From: Pseudomonadota bacterium
GTDB taxonomy: Bacteria; Pseudomonadota; Gammaproteobacteria; Pseudomonadales; Moraxellaceae
Reading direction: 5' to 3'
Length of the DNA: 64,000 nucleotides
Assembly (NCBI GenBank): GCA_021851865.1
Contig: JAJZBU010000013.1
Location: 1-64,000, forward strand
The notes under the pieces are model-generated. The model worked only from the letters and a program-made list of their open reading frames with translations, was not told the origin of the DNA and did not search any database. A program made the position numbers and the translations under genes. Shown in pieces: positions 47,731 to 55,444 of the stretch. How positions within the stretch are numbered: the first letter of the stretch is position 1; every line of letters begins with the position of its first letter.

Positions 47731-49550
47731 ACCCAGGCGTGTTTTCACCCCCCCGCCTGCTTTGGCAGGAAGGTGTGCTGTGGTCGCTCGACTATGCCGA
47801 TGTCTACCATCAGCGGGAAGGCGCCTTGGCGGAGAGCGACCATGTCTTCATCCAGGGCAATGACCTGCCGCGACGCTTCTCGGAACACCGCGAGTTCGTC
47901 CTGGTCGAGCTCGGTTTCGGCACCGCGCGCAATTTCCTCAACACCTGGCGACACTTCGACGGCGAACATCTGACCTATATCGCCACCGAACTTCATCCGA
48001 TCGACATCGCGACACTCCTGCAATTGCATGCCGGTGGCCCGCTGCAAAGCTGGTGCGAAAAACTGGCGGCGCACTGGCCACTCGCCGTTCCTGGTGTGCA
48101 CAGCCTCGAGCTGGAGGCGCGCGTACGACTCATTCTGCTCTGGGGTGACAGCTGCAGCATGCTCGATCGCCTCGATCTCGAGGTGCACGCCTGGTACCTC
48201 GATGGTTTTTCTCCGCCCCGCAATCCGACCATGTGGCATGAGAAACTGTGCCAGAACATCGCCAGACTCAGTGGCCGTGACACCACCTTGGCCTCTTACT
48301 CGGTTGCGGCAGAACTGCGCCGCAACCTCGACAGCGTCGGCTTCGTCTGTCACCGCCGCCCAGCCCTGGGCCAGAAACGGCATTGTCTGCAGGCCCGTTA
48401 CCAAGGATCCTGGCAGACACGGCGCGCCCCTGGCTATCAGGGCCCTGCCACCATGCCTCGACCACGCCGTGTCGTCATCGTCGGCGCCGGGCTGGCCGGT
48501 TGCGCCGTCGCCGCGAGCTTGCGTCACAGCCTCTACGACGGCGAGATCCTGCTCATCGATGCCCGCGGACTGGCGCAAGGCGCCTCCGGCAATCCTTATG
48601 GCCTAGCGGCGATCCGCGCCAGCGATTGGCGACAGCTGCCCGATGCTTGGCGTCCGATCGCCTTCATGCACGCTGAACGCAGCTTACGCCATACGCCCTG
48701 GCCACTCGTACAGGGACACTGGGAAGCCGGGGTCACACCGCAGATCCCCGGGCATGAAGAGATTTTCGACACCGTTCAACGAGCGGGGTTTTTTCGCCAA
48801 CGCTGGAGCGCCAGCCTGCCACCTGTGGCGCTGTGTCGATATTGGCTGGACGATCTCCCCCTGCACACCTACCGTATGATCGACCTCCGCCAGAGCTCTG
48901 ATGGTAGCTACATCCTGTATGATGAGCATGGACAGAGTATCAACGCCGATGCAGTGGTGCTGGCAGGTGGTGCCGACTTCGATCTGCCCGCCTATCCCCT
49001 GCCGCTACGGCGCGTCGCTGGACAGGTCGAGTATGCACCCTGGTCGGGTGACGATGACGCCTGGCAAGGCGACAGCTATGCCCTGGCGCGAGATGGTCTG
49101 CTTCTCTATGGGGCCAGCTTCGATGCACAAAACCTGCAGGAGACGCCGCTCGCTGCAGACAGCGCCCGCAACGATGCTGCTTTACAGAAACTATTGCCGG
49201 ACGCTGATGCGGCCTATCAGCGCGACCTGCGACAAAGTCGTCGTAGTTTGCGCTTGATGAGTCGTGACCATTTGCCGGCGATTGGCGCCTGTCCCGATCT
49301 GACACAGGCGCGTCATCTCTACCAGGATCTGCAGCACGGCTGGCGGCGCCACCATCAAGCGCCGGTCTATCCCGGTCACCTCTATCTCAGCCTGGGGCAC
49401 GGCTCACACGGCCTAAGCCAAGTCAATCTCGCCGCCGCCCATATCGTCGCGCAGATGCTCGGCCACACTTCACCATTGCATCTGCCCCTGCAACAACAGA
49501 TCCATCCTCTGCGCTGGACCTTGCGCGAACTGCAACGGCGGCGCCCTTAA
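47727..49550 (+). CDS. mnmC: Bifunctional tRNA modification enzyme MnmC
   Basis: The 607-residue fusion finishes the wobble base mnm5s2U. Residues 1-240 are the methyltransferase part (VLVELGFGTARNFLNTW; WYLDGFSPPRNPTMW); residues about 245-600 are the FAD-dependent demodification oxidase (VVIVGAGLAGCAVAASL; ASGNPYGLAAIRASDW; GHGSHGLSQVNLAA). It is the last gene of the yciB run and its final four bases overlap the convergent coiled-coil gene. Confidence 0.93.
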   Translation: MNPGVFSPPRLLWQEGVLWSLDYADVYHQREGALAESDHVFIQGNDLPRRFSEHREFVLVELGFGTARNFLNTWRHFDGEHLTYIATELHPIDIATLLQLHAGGPLQSWCEKLAAHWPLAVPGVHSLELEARVRLILLWGDSCSMLDRLDLEVHAWYLDGFSPPRNPTMWHEKLCQNIARLSGRDTTLASYSVAAELRRNLDSVGFVCHRRPALGQKRHCLQARYQGSWQTRRAPGYQGPATMPRPRRVVIVGAGLAGCAVAASLRHSLYDGEILLIDARGLAQGASGNPYGLAAIRASDWRQLPDAWRPIAFMHAERSLRHTPWPLVQGHWEAGVTPQIPGHEEIFDTVQRAGFFRQRWSASLPPVALCRYWLDDLPLHTYRMIDLRQSSDGSYILYDEHGQSINADAVVLAGGADFDLPAYPLPLRRVAGQVEYAPWSGDDDAWQGDSYALARDGLLLYGASFDAQNLQETPLAADSARNDAALQKLLPDADAAYQRDLRQSRRSLRLMSRDHLPAIGACPDLTQARHLYQDLQHGWRRHHQAPVYPGHLYLSLGHGSHGLSQVNLAAAHIVAQMLGHTSPLHLPLQQQIHPLRWTLRELQRRRP

Positions 49551-51415
49551 GCGGAGCGTTGCCACCAGGGTTTTGTCGTCCGCACTCTCTCCGGCGCGGC
49601 GATCACCGGAGGCGGCACCTCGGCACTGAACTCGCGACGGCGCGCGTGCTCGATTTTCATCTCCAGCAACTGCTGTTGTAGCTGGGCCAAGGCCGGACGC
49701 CAAGTCTCGCTCTTCGCCTCGGCATCCTGCTCAAGCGTCCATTCCTGCAACTGCGCTTCGAGCTGCTGCATGCGTGTCTGCATCTCCTGGCGCTCACGAT
49801 GCAACAAGGCCTGTTCCTGCCGTGCCTGCTGCAGCAGCCATTGATGCTCTTGCTGGTGCAAGCTGAATTCACGTTGTGCGAGCTCGACCTCCTTGAGCTT
49901 GTGCAGCGCCCGACGCGCCAACTGCTGCCAATGCTGGACCTGTTGTTCCTGTTCCTGCAGGCGCAGCGTCTGCGCCTGAGCGATGGCCGCGACCTCATCA
50001 TGCCGCCCCTGCCATTGCTCGATCTGTTCGCGCCAATGTTCACCCTGTTGCGCATGGGTCGCCAGCTGTTGCAACTGCTGCTGGCAGGCGGCGGCCATGG
50101 CCTGCTCCCGCTCCGCCTGCCGTTCGATGCGATCTTGCAAGGCTTGCGCTTCCCCATGCCGCGCCTCCTGCTGGGCGCGCGCCGCCGCCAGCGCCTGCTG
50201 ACTCCGCTGGCAGGCGACATCAGCTTCGGCCAGGGAGGTCATCAAGGACTGCATGCGTTCTTCCAACGCCAGCAGATCGCCCTGTCGCTGATCCCCGGCC
50301 TGTTGTTGCTGCAGCAGCATTTGCAGCCCCTGGCGCTGTTCACGCTCCAGTTCTTCGATACGCGCCCACAAGGCCTGTGTCTGCTGCAACAGCCCCTGCG
50401 CCTGCTGCTGGCTCTGGCGAGCAGCGGAGCAGGCCTGTTCATGTTCAGCTTGCAAGCGTTCCTGTTGCTGCACCAGATCCTCAACACGGGCCCGCATAGC
50501 CGCGTCAGCCTGCGTCGCCGCCTGCATGGCGCATTGCTGCTCGTGCACCTGCTGCATCGCCGCATGCTGGGCATCGACGAGCTGGCGCTGATCCCCCTGC
50601 AATGCCTGCGTGTCCTGATGCAATTGCTGCGTCTGCTCCAACAGCGGCTGCAGCGTGTCCTGCAAGGACTGCTGCAGGGCCTGCGCCTGCTGCAAAATCG
50701 CGTCATTGTTCTGCACGCGCTCATCGAGACTCTGCAGAGCCTGCGCCTGCTGCTCGCGCAGCACGACACCCTGCTGCACCTCGCGTTCTGTCTGGGTCCG
50801 CAAACCCTGGAGCTCGAGATACCAGCGCCCCTGTTGATCGAGGGCCTGCTCAGCGGCGCGCAACAGCTCTTGCATACGACGGGACTGCTCTTCCAGGGCG
50901 GCCTCACGTTGCTGCAGATCAGCCTCGCGACGCGCCATCCATTCGCTGCGCTCACGTCGCTCCTCCGCCCATTGCCGCTCGCGCTCCTGCTCACGCTCCA
51001 TCGCAGCGGCACTGGCTTTTTCCTGAAGGTCGATCCGTTCCTGCAAAGACAGCATGCACTGTGCCCAGTCTTGCAGGGCATAGACCTGTTCTTGCAAAAC
51101 ACGGTGCATCCGGGCACGATCCTGCTGCGCCTGCTGTTCTTCTTCCTGGCGACTCGCCCTTTGCACGCGCAGGTCATCATCGCGCGCTCGCGAGTCCGCC
51201 GCCAAGCGAAAGACATCCCGCTGCAAGCGTTGCAAGGCGTCGCCGATGTCGGCGTTCTGGACTGCATGCGGGGCTGCATGCGGGGCTGCATCGAGGTGTT
51301 GGCGTGCAGCCAGCTTGCCCTCCATCCACCCTATCTTATAGGCAGGTTGCTGCAACAACTCCGTCCTGGGATGACGGTGACTCCCTAGCTGGTCGAGAGA
51401 CGGCGTCGCTGTCAT
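49547..51415 (-). CDS. Large glutamine-rich coiled-coil protein of unknown function
   Basis: The 622-residue protein is almost entirely heptad-rich helix from about residue 60 to 590. By my count roughly one residue in five is Gln, with many Glu, Ala, Leu and Arg. There is no signal peptide, membrane helix or recognisable enzymatic motif. The N-terminus (residues 22-42, QQPAYKIGWMEGKLAARQHL) and the C-terminal PPPVIAAPERVRTTKPWWQR are non-coil and could be docking ends. An APHAAPHA repeat near residue 45 comes from a tandem DNA repeat at about 51260-51290. Scaffold, filament or chromosome-organising roles are possible; none is shown. Confidence 0.75.
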   Translation of the reverse strand: MTATPSLDQLGSHRHPRTELLQQPAYKIGWMEGKLAARQHLDAAPHAAPHAVQNADIGDALQRLQRDVFRLAADSRARDDDLRVQRASRQEEEQQAQQDRARMHRVLQEQVYALQDWAQCMLSLQERIDLQEKASAAAMEREQERERQWAEERRERSEWMARREADLQQREAALEEQSRRMQELLRAAEQALDQQGRWYLELQGLRTQTEREVQQGVVLREQQAQALQSLDERVQNNDAILQQAQALQQSLQDTLQPLLEQTQQLHQDTQALQGDQRQLVDAQHAAMQQVHEQQCAMQAATQADAAMRARVEDLVQQQERLQAEHEQACSAARQSQQQAQGLLQQTQALWARIEELEREQRQGLQMLLQQQQAGDQRQGDLLALEERMQSLMTSLAEADVACQRSQQALAAARAQQEARHGEAQALQDRIERQAEREQAMAAACQQQLQQLATHAQQGEHWREQIEQWQGRHDEVAAIAQAQTLRLQEQEQQVQHWQQLARRALHKLKEVELAQREFSLHQQEHQWLLQQARQEQALLHRERQEMQTRMQQLEAQLQEWTLEQDAEAKSETWRPALAQLQQQLLEMKIEHARRREFSAEVPPPVIAAPERVRTTKPWWQRSA

Positions 51416-51723
51416 TTGTTTGACTCCTTTTGCAGTTGCGTTGCAGTTACACCAAGCGCTCCATCATTCAAGCAAAGAACGGGCCAAACATAGGACTGAG
51501 GGTGCGCTAGATGGTCGCGACGACCTTCGCCATGGCAACCTGAGTTTGCCGCACGCTCCAACTCCCATGTCACGGGCTTTATGGCTGATCGCCACAAATA
51601 TGGCGTCAAAAACAAAACGCAACGACACCATGATTTTCGCTTGACAAGTCCACGGGTATCGCGCGACGTAGCCTCATGGCAAGGTATTGGCAAGCACTCC
51701 TCATGTCATTTCTAGATTTACCG

Positions 51724-51758
51724 CTGTCCACAAATTCTGTGGATAAGTCTGTGTAGAA
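51724..51758. other. Cluster of DnaA-box-like sites
   Basis: One perfect box, TTATCCACA on the minus strand (51738-51746), is flanked by TTCTACACA on the minus strand (51750-51758, one mismatch to TTATNCACA) and CTGTCCACA on the plus strand (51724-51732, two mismatches). TCCACA and TGTGGA also form an inverted repeat around AATTC. Three such sites in 35 bases is more than chance would usually give, and they lie 43 bases from an AT-rich tract. Confidence 0.5.
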
Positions 51759-51800
51759 AACTCGGTCAAGGCTCGCAAAGCCACATGCCGACTTAGGCGA

Positions 51801-51860
51801 AGACTTTTTGAATATTTTTTGAACAAATTATTTAACTATAAAAATCAATGAGTTAGAAAA
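51801..51860. other. AT-rich tract
   Basis: I count 10 G or C in these 60 bases, the lowest GC block I noticed in a window of otherwise high GC. It contains GAATATTTTTTGAAC and TTATTTAACTATAAAAATC. It could be a duplex-unwinding element, a promoter UP/-10 region, or decayed foreign DNA. Confidence 0.6.
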
Positions 51861-52089
51861 GGCAAGGAAAACATGCAACGATTAAGACACATTTTTTGAG
51901 CCATCGGATGGCGGCAGTCAGCGATTCTGCGGCGAGTGCATAACTTTGACAGTGAAATTCTGACGCTTCGATGACGGTGGTCGCCCGCAACTCACCTTGA
52001 CGCGGCGGTACCAGCCTACCCCGGCGGGGCGCGCGGATCGCCGCGTGCGACCATGCTCTGGCTGAAGTGCTCAAAATTAATGCTCGCGT

Positions 52090-53580
52090 TCACTCCCCAG
52101 GCTCATCCTCCCAATTCAATTCCAGGGCCGCCTTGGCGACGAGGTCCTCGGGCAGGCTGGCCTGTACCGCCACCCCCAGACGCTCGAAGTCCTTGGCCTG
52201 ATGGATCAGATTGCCACGCCCCTGGCAGAACTGGTTCATCGCCTTGTCGTAGGACTCTTTTGCCCGATCGATCTGCTGTCCGAGAACCTGCATGCCCTCA
52301 AGAAAACCCGCCAACTTCTTATAGAGCTTGGCGGCTCGCTCAGCCAGCTCGGCGCTATGAACGTTCTGTTCCTCAAAGCGCCAGAGCTGCCGTACGATGT
52401 TGAGGCTGGTGAGCAGGGTGGTCGGCGTCGCCATCAGCACCTTCTGCTCGATGGATCGCTCAAACAAACTCGGTTCGGCGCGCATGGCCTCGCTGAACGC
52501 CGACTCGATGGGCACAAACATGAAGACCATCTCCGGCGTCCGCACGCCGGGCAGGGCAAAGTAGTTACGATCAGCGAGTTCCTGGATGCGCGCACGCACA
52601 GCCTGCACATGCTCATTCAAGGCGGCTTGCCGTACCACTTCATCCTCGGCATTGATATACCGGGTATAGGCATTGAGCGACACCTTGGCATCGATGATCA
52701 GATGCTTGTTCTGTGGCAACAGGACCACGACATCGGGGCGACGTCGCCCCTCTTCGGTGTTGAAACTCACCTCCTGTTGAAAATCGAGACCCCGACGCAA
52801 GCCCGAGCGCTCGAGCACATTCTCAAGGACCAGTTCCCCCCAGTTGCCCTGCATCTTCGACTGCCCCTTGAGCGCCGTCGCCAGACCGTGGGCCTCCTCG
52901 CTCATTTGCCGATTGAGCGCCATCAACTGCCCCAGTTCACCACGCAGCAAGGCTTGCTGCTCGACCTCATGGCGATGGAGTTCTTCGACTTTGCTGCGAA
53001 ATTCGAGCAAGCGCTCTTTGAAAGGTTGCAGAAGCTGTTGCAACTGCGTCTGTTGCTGCTCTTGTACGCGCTCACTCTTTTCATCGAGAATTTTTTGCGC
53101 CAGATGCTGAAACTGCTGACTGAGTTCGTCGCGCGCTTGCTGTAGCCAAGCCAGCTTCTCGGCCTGTTGCTGCTGTTCCGCCTGCGCCTGGGTACGCACC
53201 TGAACCAGATCCTGTGCCAGATTCTGACGCGCGCGCTCACTCTCGGCGTACTGCTGTGACCAGCGCCGTCCTTCTTCCTGCCAATGCAGACGCTGTTCGT
53301 GTTCGGCTTGCGTGAGAACTTCCTGCCGCGTCAATCGCTGCGCCTGATCCGCTAGGCTGCGCCGCGCTTCCTGCAAGGCTTGCTCAGCGCGCGCCAACCC
53401 TTCTTGCAGCTCCGGCAGACGTGCTATTCGCTCCTGCCAGAGCTTGAGTTCAGACGCCTGCTGTACGCGCATCAGGCGCAAGGCATAGCGCTGACGCAGG
53501 AACAATAGCAACAAGACAAGGACGAGTCCCCCCATCCCCCAGGCGATCAGAAACGCCTCCCCCTGCCCCTCGCATGACAT
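52090..53580 (-). CDS. rmuC: DNA recombination protein RmuC
   Basis: The 496-residue protein has an N-terminal membrane helix (AWGMGGLVLVLLLLFLRQRY), a long coiled coil (residues about 40-210) and the RmuC domain, with GNWGELVLENVLERSGLRRG, PDVVVLLPQNKHLIIDAKVS and MVFMFVPIESAF, a nuclease-like fold with ID-AK residues. RmuC limits recombination at inverted repeats. The ATG at 53580 gives MSCEGQGEAF; codons upstream have no ribosome-binding site. Confidence 0.93.
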   Translation of the reverse strand: MSCEGQGEAFLIAWGMGGLVLVLLLLFLRQRYALRLMRVQQASELKLWQERIARLPELQEGLARAEQALQEARRSLADQAQRLTRQEVLTQAEHEQRLHWQEEGRRWSQQYAESERARQNLAQDLVQVRTQAQAEQQQQAEKLAWLQQARDELSQQFQHLAQKILDEKSERVQEQQQTQLQQLLQPFKERLLEFRSKVEELHRHEVEQQALLRGELGQLMALNRQMSEEAHGLATALKGQSKMQGNWGELVLENVLERSGLRRGLDFQQEVSFNTEEGRRRPDVVVLLPQNKHLIIDAKVSLNAYTRYINAEDEVVRQAALNEHVQAVRARIQELADRNYFALPGVRTPEMVFMFVPIESAFSEAMRAEPSLFERSIEQKVLMATPTTLLTSLNIVRQLWRFEEQNVHSAELAERAAKLYKKLAGFLEGMQVLGQQIDRAKESYDKAMNQFCQGRGNLIHQAKDFERLGVAVQASLPEDLVAKAALELNWEDEPGE

Positions 53581-53775
53581 CTTCGCGCTTCTCCTGCTTT
53601 TGGCTAGTCGCCCAGCATGGAGGTCGGCGAGGGGATAGAGTCTCTCATTCAGACGGCCCACCGTGACACACGACTTTCCGTCGCCCGTCCCGTCGCCAGC
53701 TCCATGCTGATCGAAACAGAACGCATTGTGCCACAAGGCCAGGACAAAACAGGTCGTCCAGAAGATCAGCCGGCG

Positions 53776-54006
53776 CTATTGAGCCTCACCGCGCTCATAC
53801 CAGCGATGATCGCTCACCGCCAACAGCGCACGCCGCGCCTCGGCGTATCCGACATCCTGATCACGCAAAGGTCGTCGCTGCGGCCCTTCGTGCACGTAAG
53901 CTTGCAAGGTGGCGCCTCGGTCATCGTATTCAATCCGAGCCGGCACCCCCATCGACTGCAGTTTTCTGTTGGCATCGATCGCCATCACTTTTTGCTCACG
54001 CGACAT
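53776..54006 (-). CDS. Small protein of unknown function
   Basis: A 76-residue soluble, charged protein beginning MSREQKVMAIDANRKLQSMG and containing ARIEYDDRGATLQAYVHEGP. The ATG at 54006 follows GAGG at eight bases and codon use matches the neighbours, so I think it is real; an ATG at 54036 would add ten residues. No family recognised. It is divergent from the lipase gene, with two DNA dyads between them (54040-54060, 54075-54089). Confidence 0.65.
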   Translation of the reverse strand: MSREQKVMAIDANRKLQSMGVPARIEYDDRGATLQAYVHEGPQRRPLRDQDVGYAEARRALLAVSDHRWYERGEAQ

Positions 54007-54335
54007 GATCCGATCCTCATGATCTACTGCATCCATTGTCGATAGCTGGCAGAGCTATCGGTTGATCCATGTCAAAATCGTTACGATTTCGCCTCGCACC
54101 GTTTCCTCATGTAACGTTTATGACAGCATTGCCGCCTCGCCGTCTTCCCCCAACCGCCCTAGCCATCACTCTAAGTCTGAAAAATAGCGGCTGAAGCGAC
54201 TGAATACGCCGCCGACATGGACAAATCAGGCCAGATCGCCGCGTCTGTAGGCGCCTGATGGGTGCATAGGCATCTTTACTGCCTCCTGTCCAAGGCTCAA
54301 AAACAATCATCAGCAACATAGAGGGTTAAAAAAAA
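54007..54335. other. Intergenic region with two dyads, between small gene and lipase
   Basis: About 330 bases. A hairpin with 8-bp arms CGATAGCT (54040-54047) and AGCTATCG (54053-54060) and a 15-base palindrome AAATCGT-T-ACGATTT (54075-54089) lie close together on the side of the small gene. No coding region is supported. The lipase has AGAGGG ten bases before its ATG, after which a run of nine A follows. Confidence 0.6.
54040..54089. promoter_or_regulatory. Paired dyads, possible operators
   Basis: An 8-bp-armed inverted repeat with five-base loop (54040-54060) and a perfect 15-base palindrome (54075-54089) are spaced 25 bases centre to centre (about 32). Their place between divergent genes fits operators for a repressor or activator. 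The regulator is unknown. Confidence 0.35.
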
Positions 54336-55241
54336 ATGAAGCGATTGATGGCATGGATGGTGTTGATCTGCTCCGTGGTGGCGAACGCCGACAACTATAC
54401 GCAGACGCGTTACCCTATCGTTCTGGTGCCGGGTGTCTTAGGCTTTCAGCAAGTCTTCGGCATCGACTACTTCTACGGCATCCCACAAGCCCTGAGCAGT
54501 GGTGGCGCTCAGGTCTTCGAAACCTCCGCCTCAGCACTCACCTCGACGACGGCGCGCGGTGAGGAACTGCTGGCACAAGTTCAAAATATTCTGGCCATCA
54601 CCGGTGCGAGCAAGGTCAATCTCATCGGTCATAGCCATGGTGGCGTATCCGCGCGCTACGTCGCCAATGTCCTCCCGCAGGCCATCGCCTCCGTCACCAC
54701 CATTGGGTCTCCCAATGCCGGCACTCCTGTCGCCGACGTTCTTCTCGGGGTCACGCAAATCCCCGGCGTCGGCAACCTCGCCCTGTCGATCAGCAACGCG
54801 CTCGCCTCTTTGTTCGATATGGTCGCGGGGACGTCCTACGCTGAAAACACCCTCGGCGAACTCACCTCGATGAGCACCGCAGGACAAGCCGGCTTCAACG
54901 CTCAGTTCCCCGCCGGCATGCCGGCTACGCCCTGCGGCCAGGGAGCTGGATCGAGCCAGGGGCAATTGTACTATTCGATGAGTGGCACCTCGCCCCTGAC
55001 CAACTTCTTCGACCCCACCGACCTGCTCTTTGGCATCACTTCCCTGGCCTTTGCCGGCAGCCCCAACGATGGTCTGACCGGCCAGTGCAGCAGCCACTTC
55101 GGCGTCGTCCTGCGCGATGACTACCCCTGGAACCACGGCGATGAAATCAACCAGTTCATGGGGCTGATCGGCTGGTTTGCACCCGATCCCGTCAGCGTTT
55201 ACCGCGAGCAAGCCAATCGCCTCAAAAACCAGGGCGTCTAA
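54336..55241 (+). CDS. lipA: Secreted triacylglycerol lipase (Pseudomonas-type family I)
   Basis: The 301-residue preprotein has an 18-residue Sec signal (cleavage after ANA). Mature sequence YPIVLVPGVLGF is the family I start. Catalytic Ser100 lies in GHSHGG, Asp245 in GSPNDGLTGQC and His267 in YPWNHGDEINQ. Cys200 and Cys251 can form the conserved disulfide. It should be a cell-surface or extracellular esterase/lipase. Family I.1/I.2 lipases normally need the chaperone Lif (LipB/LimA), usually encoded just downstream, but no such gene is present here. Confidence 0.92.
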   Translation: MKRLMAWMVLICSVVANADNYTQTRYPIVLVPGVLGFQQVFGIDYFYGIPQALSSGGAQVFETSASALTSTTARGEELLAQVQNILAITGASKVNLIGHSHGGVSARYVANVLPQAIASVTTIGSPNAGTPVADVLLGVTQIPGVGNLALSISNALASLFDMVAGTSYAENTLGELTSMSTAGQAGFNAQFPAGMPATPCGQGAGSSQGQLYYSMSGTSPLTNFFDPTDLLFGITSLAFAGSPNDGLTGQCSSHFGVVLRDDYPWNHGDEINQFMGLIGWFAPDPVSVYREQANRLKNQGV

Positions 55242-55261
55242 TGCGACACCATAGGGAGTTT

Positions 55262-55384
55262 TTATAGCTCCATCGCGTCATCGATGACCGACAATTCGTC
55301 GGTCATCGATTCGTTGCAGGAGTCTTCACCATCGAGGCGGAGCTCATCGCCGATCCATTCTTCGAGATATTCCTGACATTCCAT
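55262..55384 (-). CDS. Possible small acidic protein (40 residues)
   Basis: An open frame from ATG 55384 to TAA 55262 reads MECQEYLEEWIGDELRLDGE then ends in IDDAMEL; about a third of its residues are Asp or Glu. AGAGGA precedes the start at about nine bases. An alternative ATG at 55417 adds 11 codons that include the rare AGA and GGA and looks like leader. Codon choice resembles coding sequence, but a 13-bp perfect hairpin lies inside it, so it may instead be terminator DNA. Confidence 0.45.
   Translation of the reverse strand: MECQEYLEEWIGDELRLDGEDSCNESMTDELSVIDDAMEL
55280..55310. terminator. Strong perfect hairpin downstream of lipase
   Basis: Arms ATCGATGACCGAC (55280-55292) and GTCGGTCATCGAT (55298-55310) pair perfectly around AATTC, giving a 13-bp stem. 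It starts 39 bases after the lipase stop and lies between convergent genes. There is no T-run on either side, so termination would be Rho-assisted or it may act as a 3'-stabilising structure. Confidence 0.5.
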
Positions 55385-55444
55385 CTCGGTACGTCCTCTG
55401 TCTGTGATCTTCAGCATCCATTCAAGCGCATGAGCTTGACAGCT

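Larger units (their letters stand above)
51416..52089. other. Long intergenic region with origin-like elements
   Basis: These 674 bases between the coiled-coil gene and rmuC hold no gene I can support. They contain a DnaA-box-like cluster (51724-51758) and a strongly AT-rich tract (51801-51860), which are listed separately. The stretch 51880-52080 is GC-rich again with short unsupported open frames. The promoter of the coiled-coil gene must lie at the left end, but I saw no clear match. Confidence 0.6.

Noticed and set aside
49799-51388. A 529-codon open frame antisense to the coiled-coil gene
   Set aside because: It is produced by the CAG/GAG-rich codons of the real gene read backwards (Leu-rich product, no ribosome-binding site, no family motif).
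51853-52074. A 73-codon minus-strand frame in the origin-like gap
   Set aside because: No family, no start signal, and part of its length is in the AT-rich tract; no support beyond being open.
54107-54319. A 70-codon minus-strand frame in the lipase upstream gap
   Set aside because: No ribosome-binding site, atypical composition, and it would cover the lipase promoter region.
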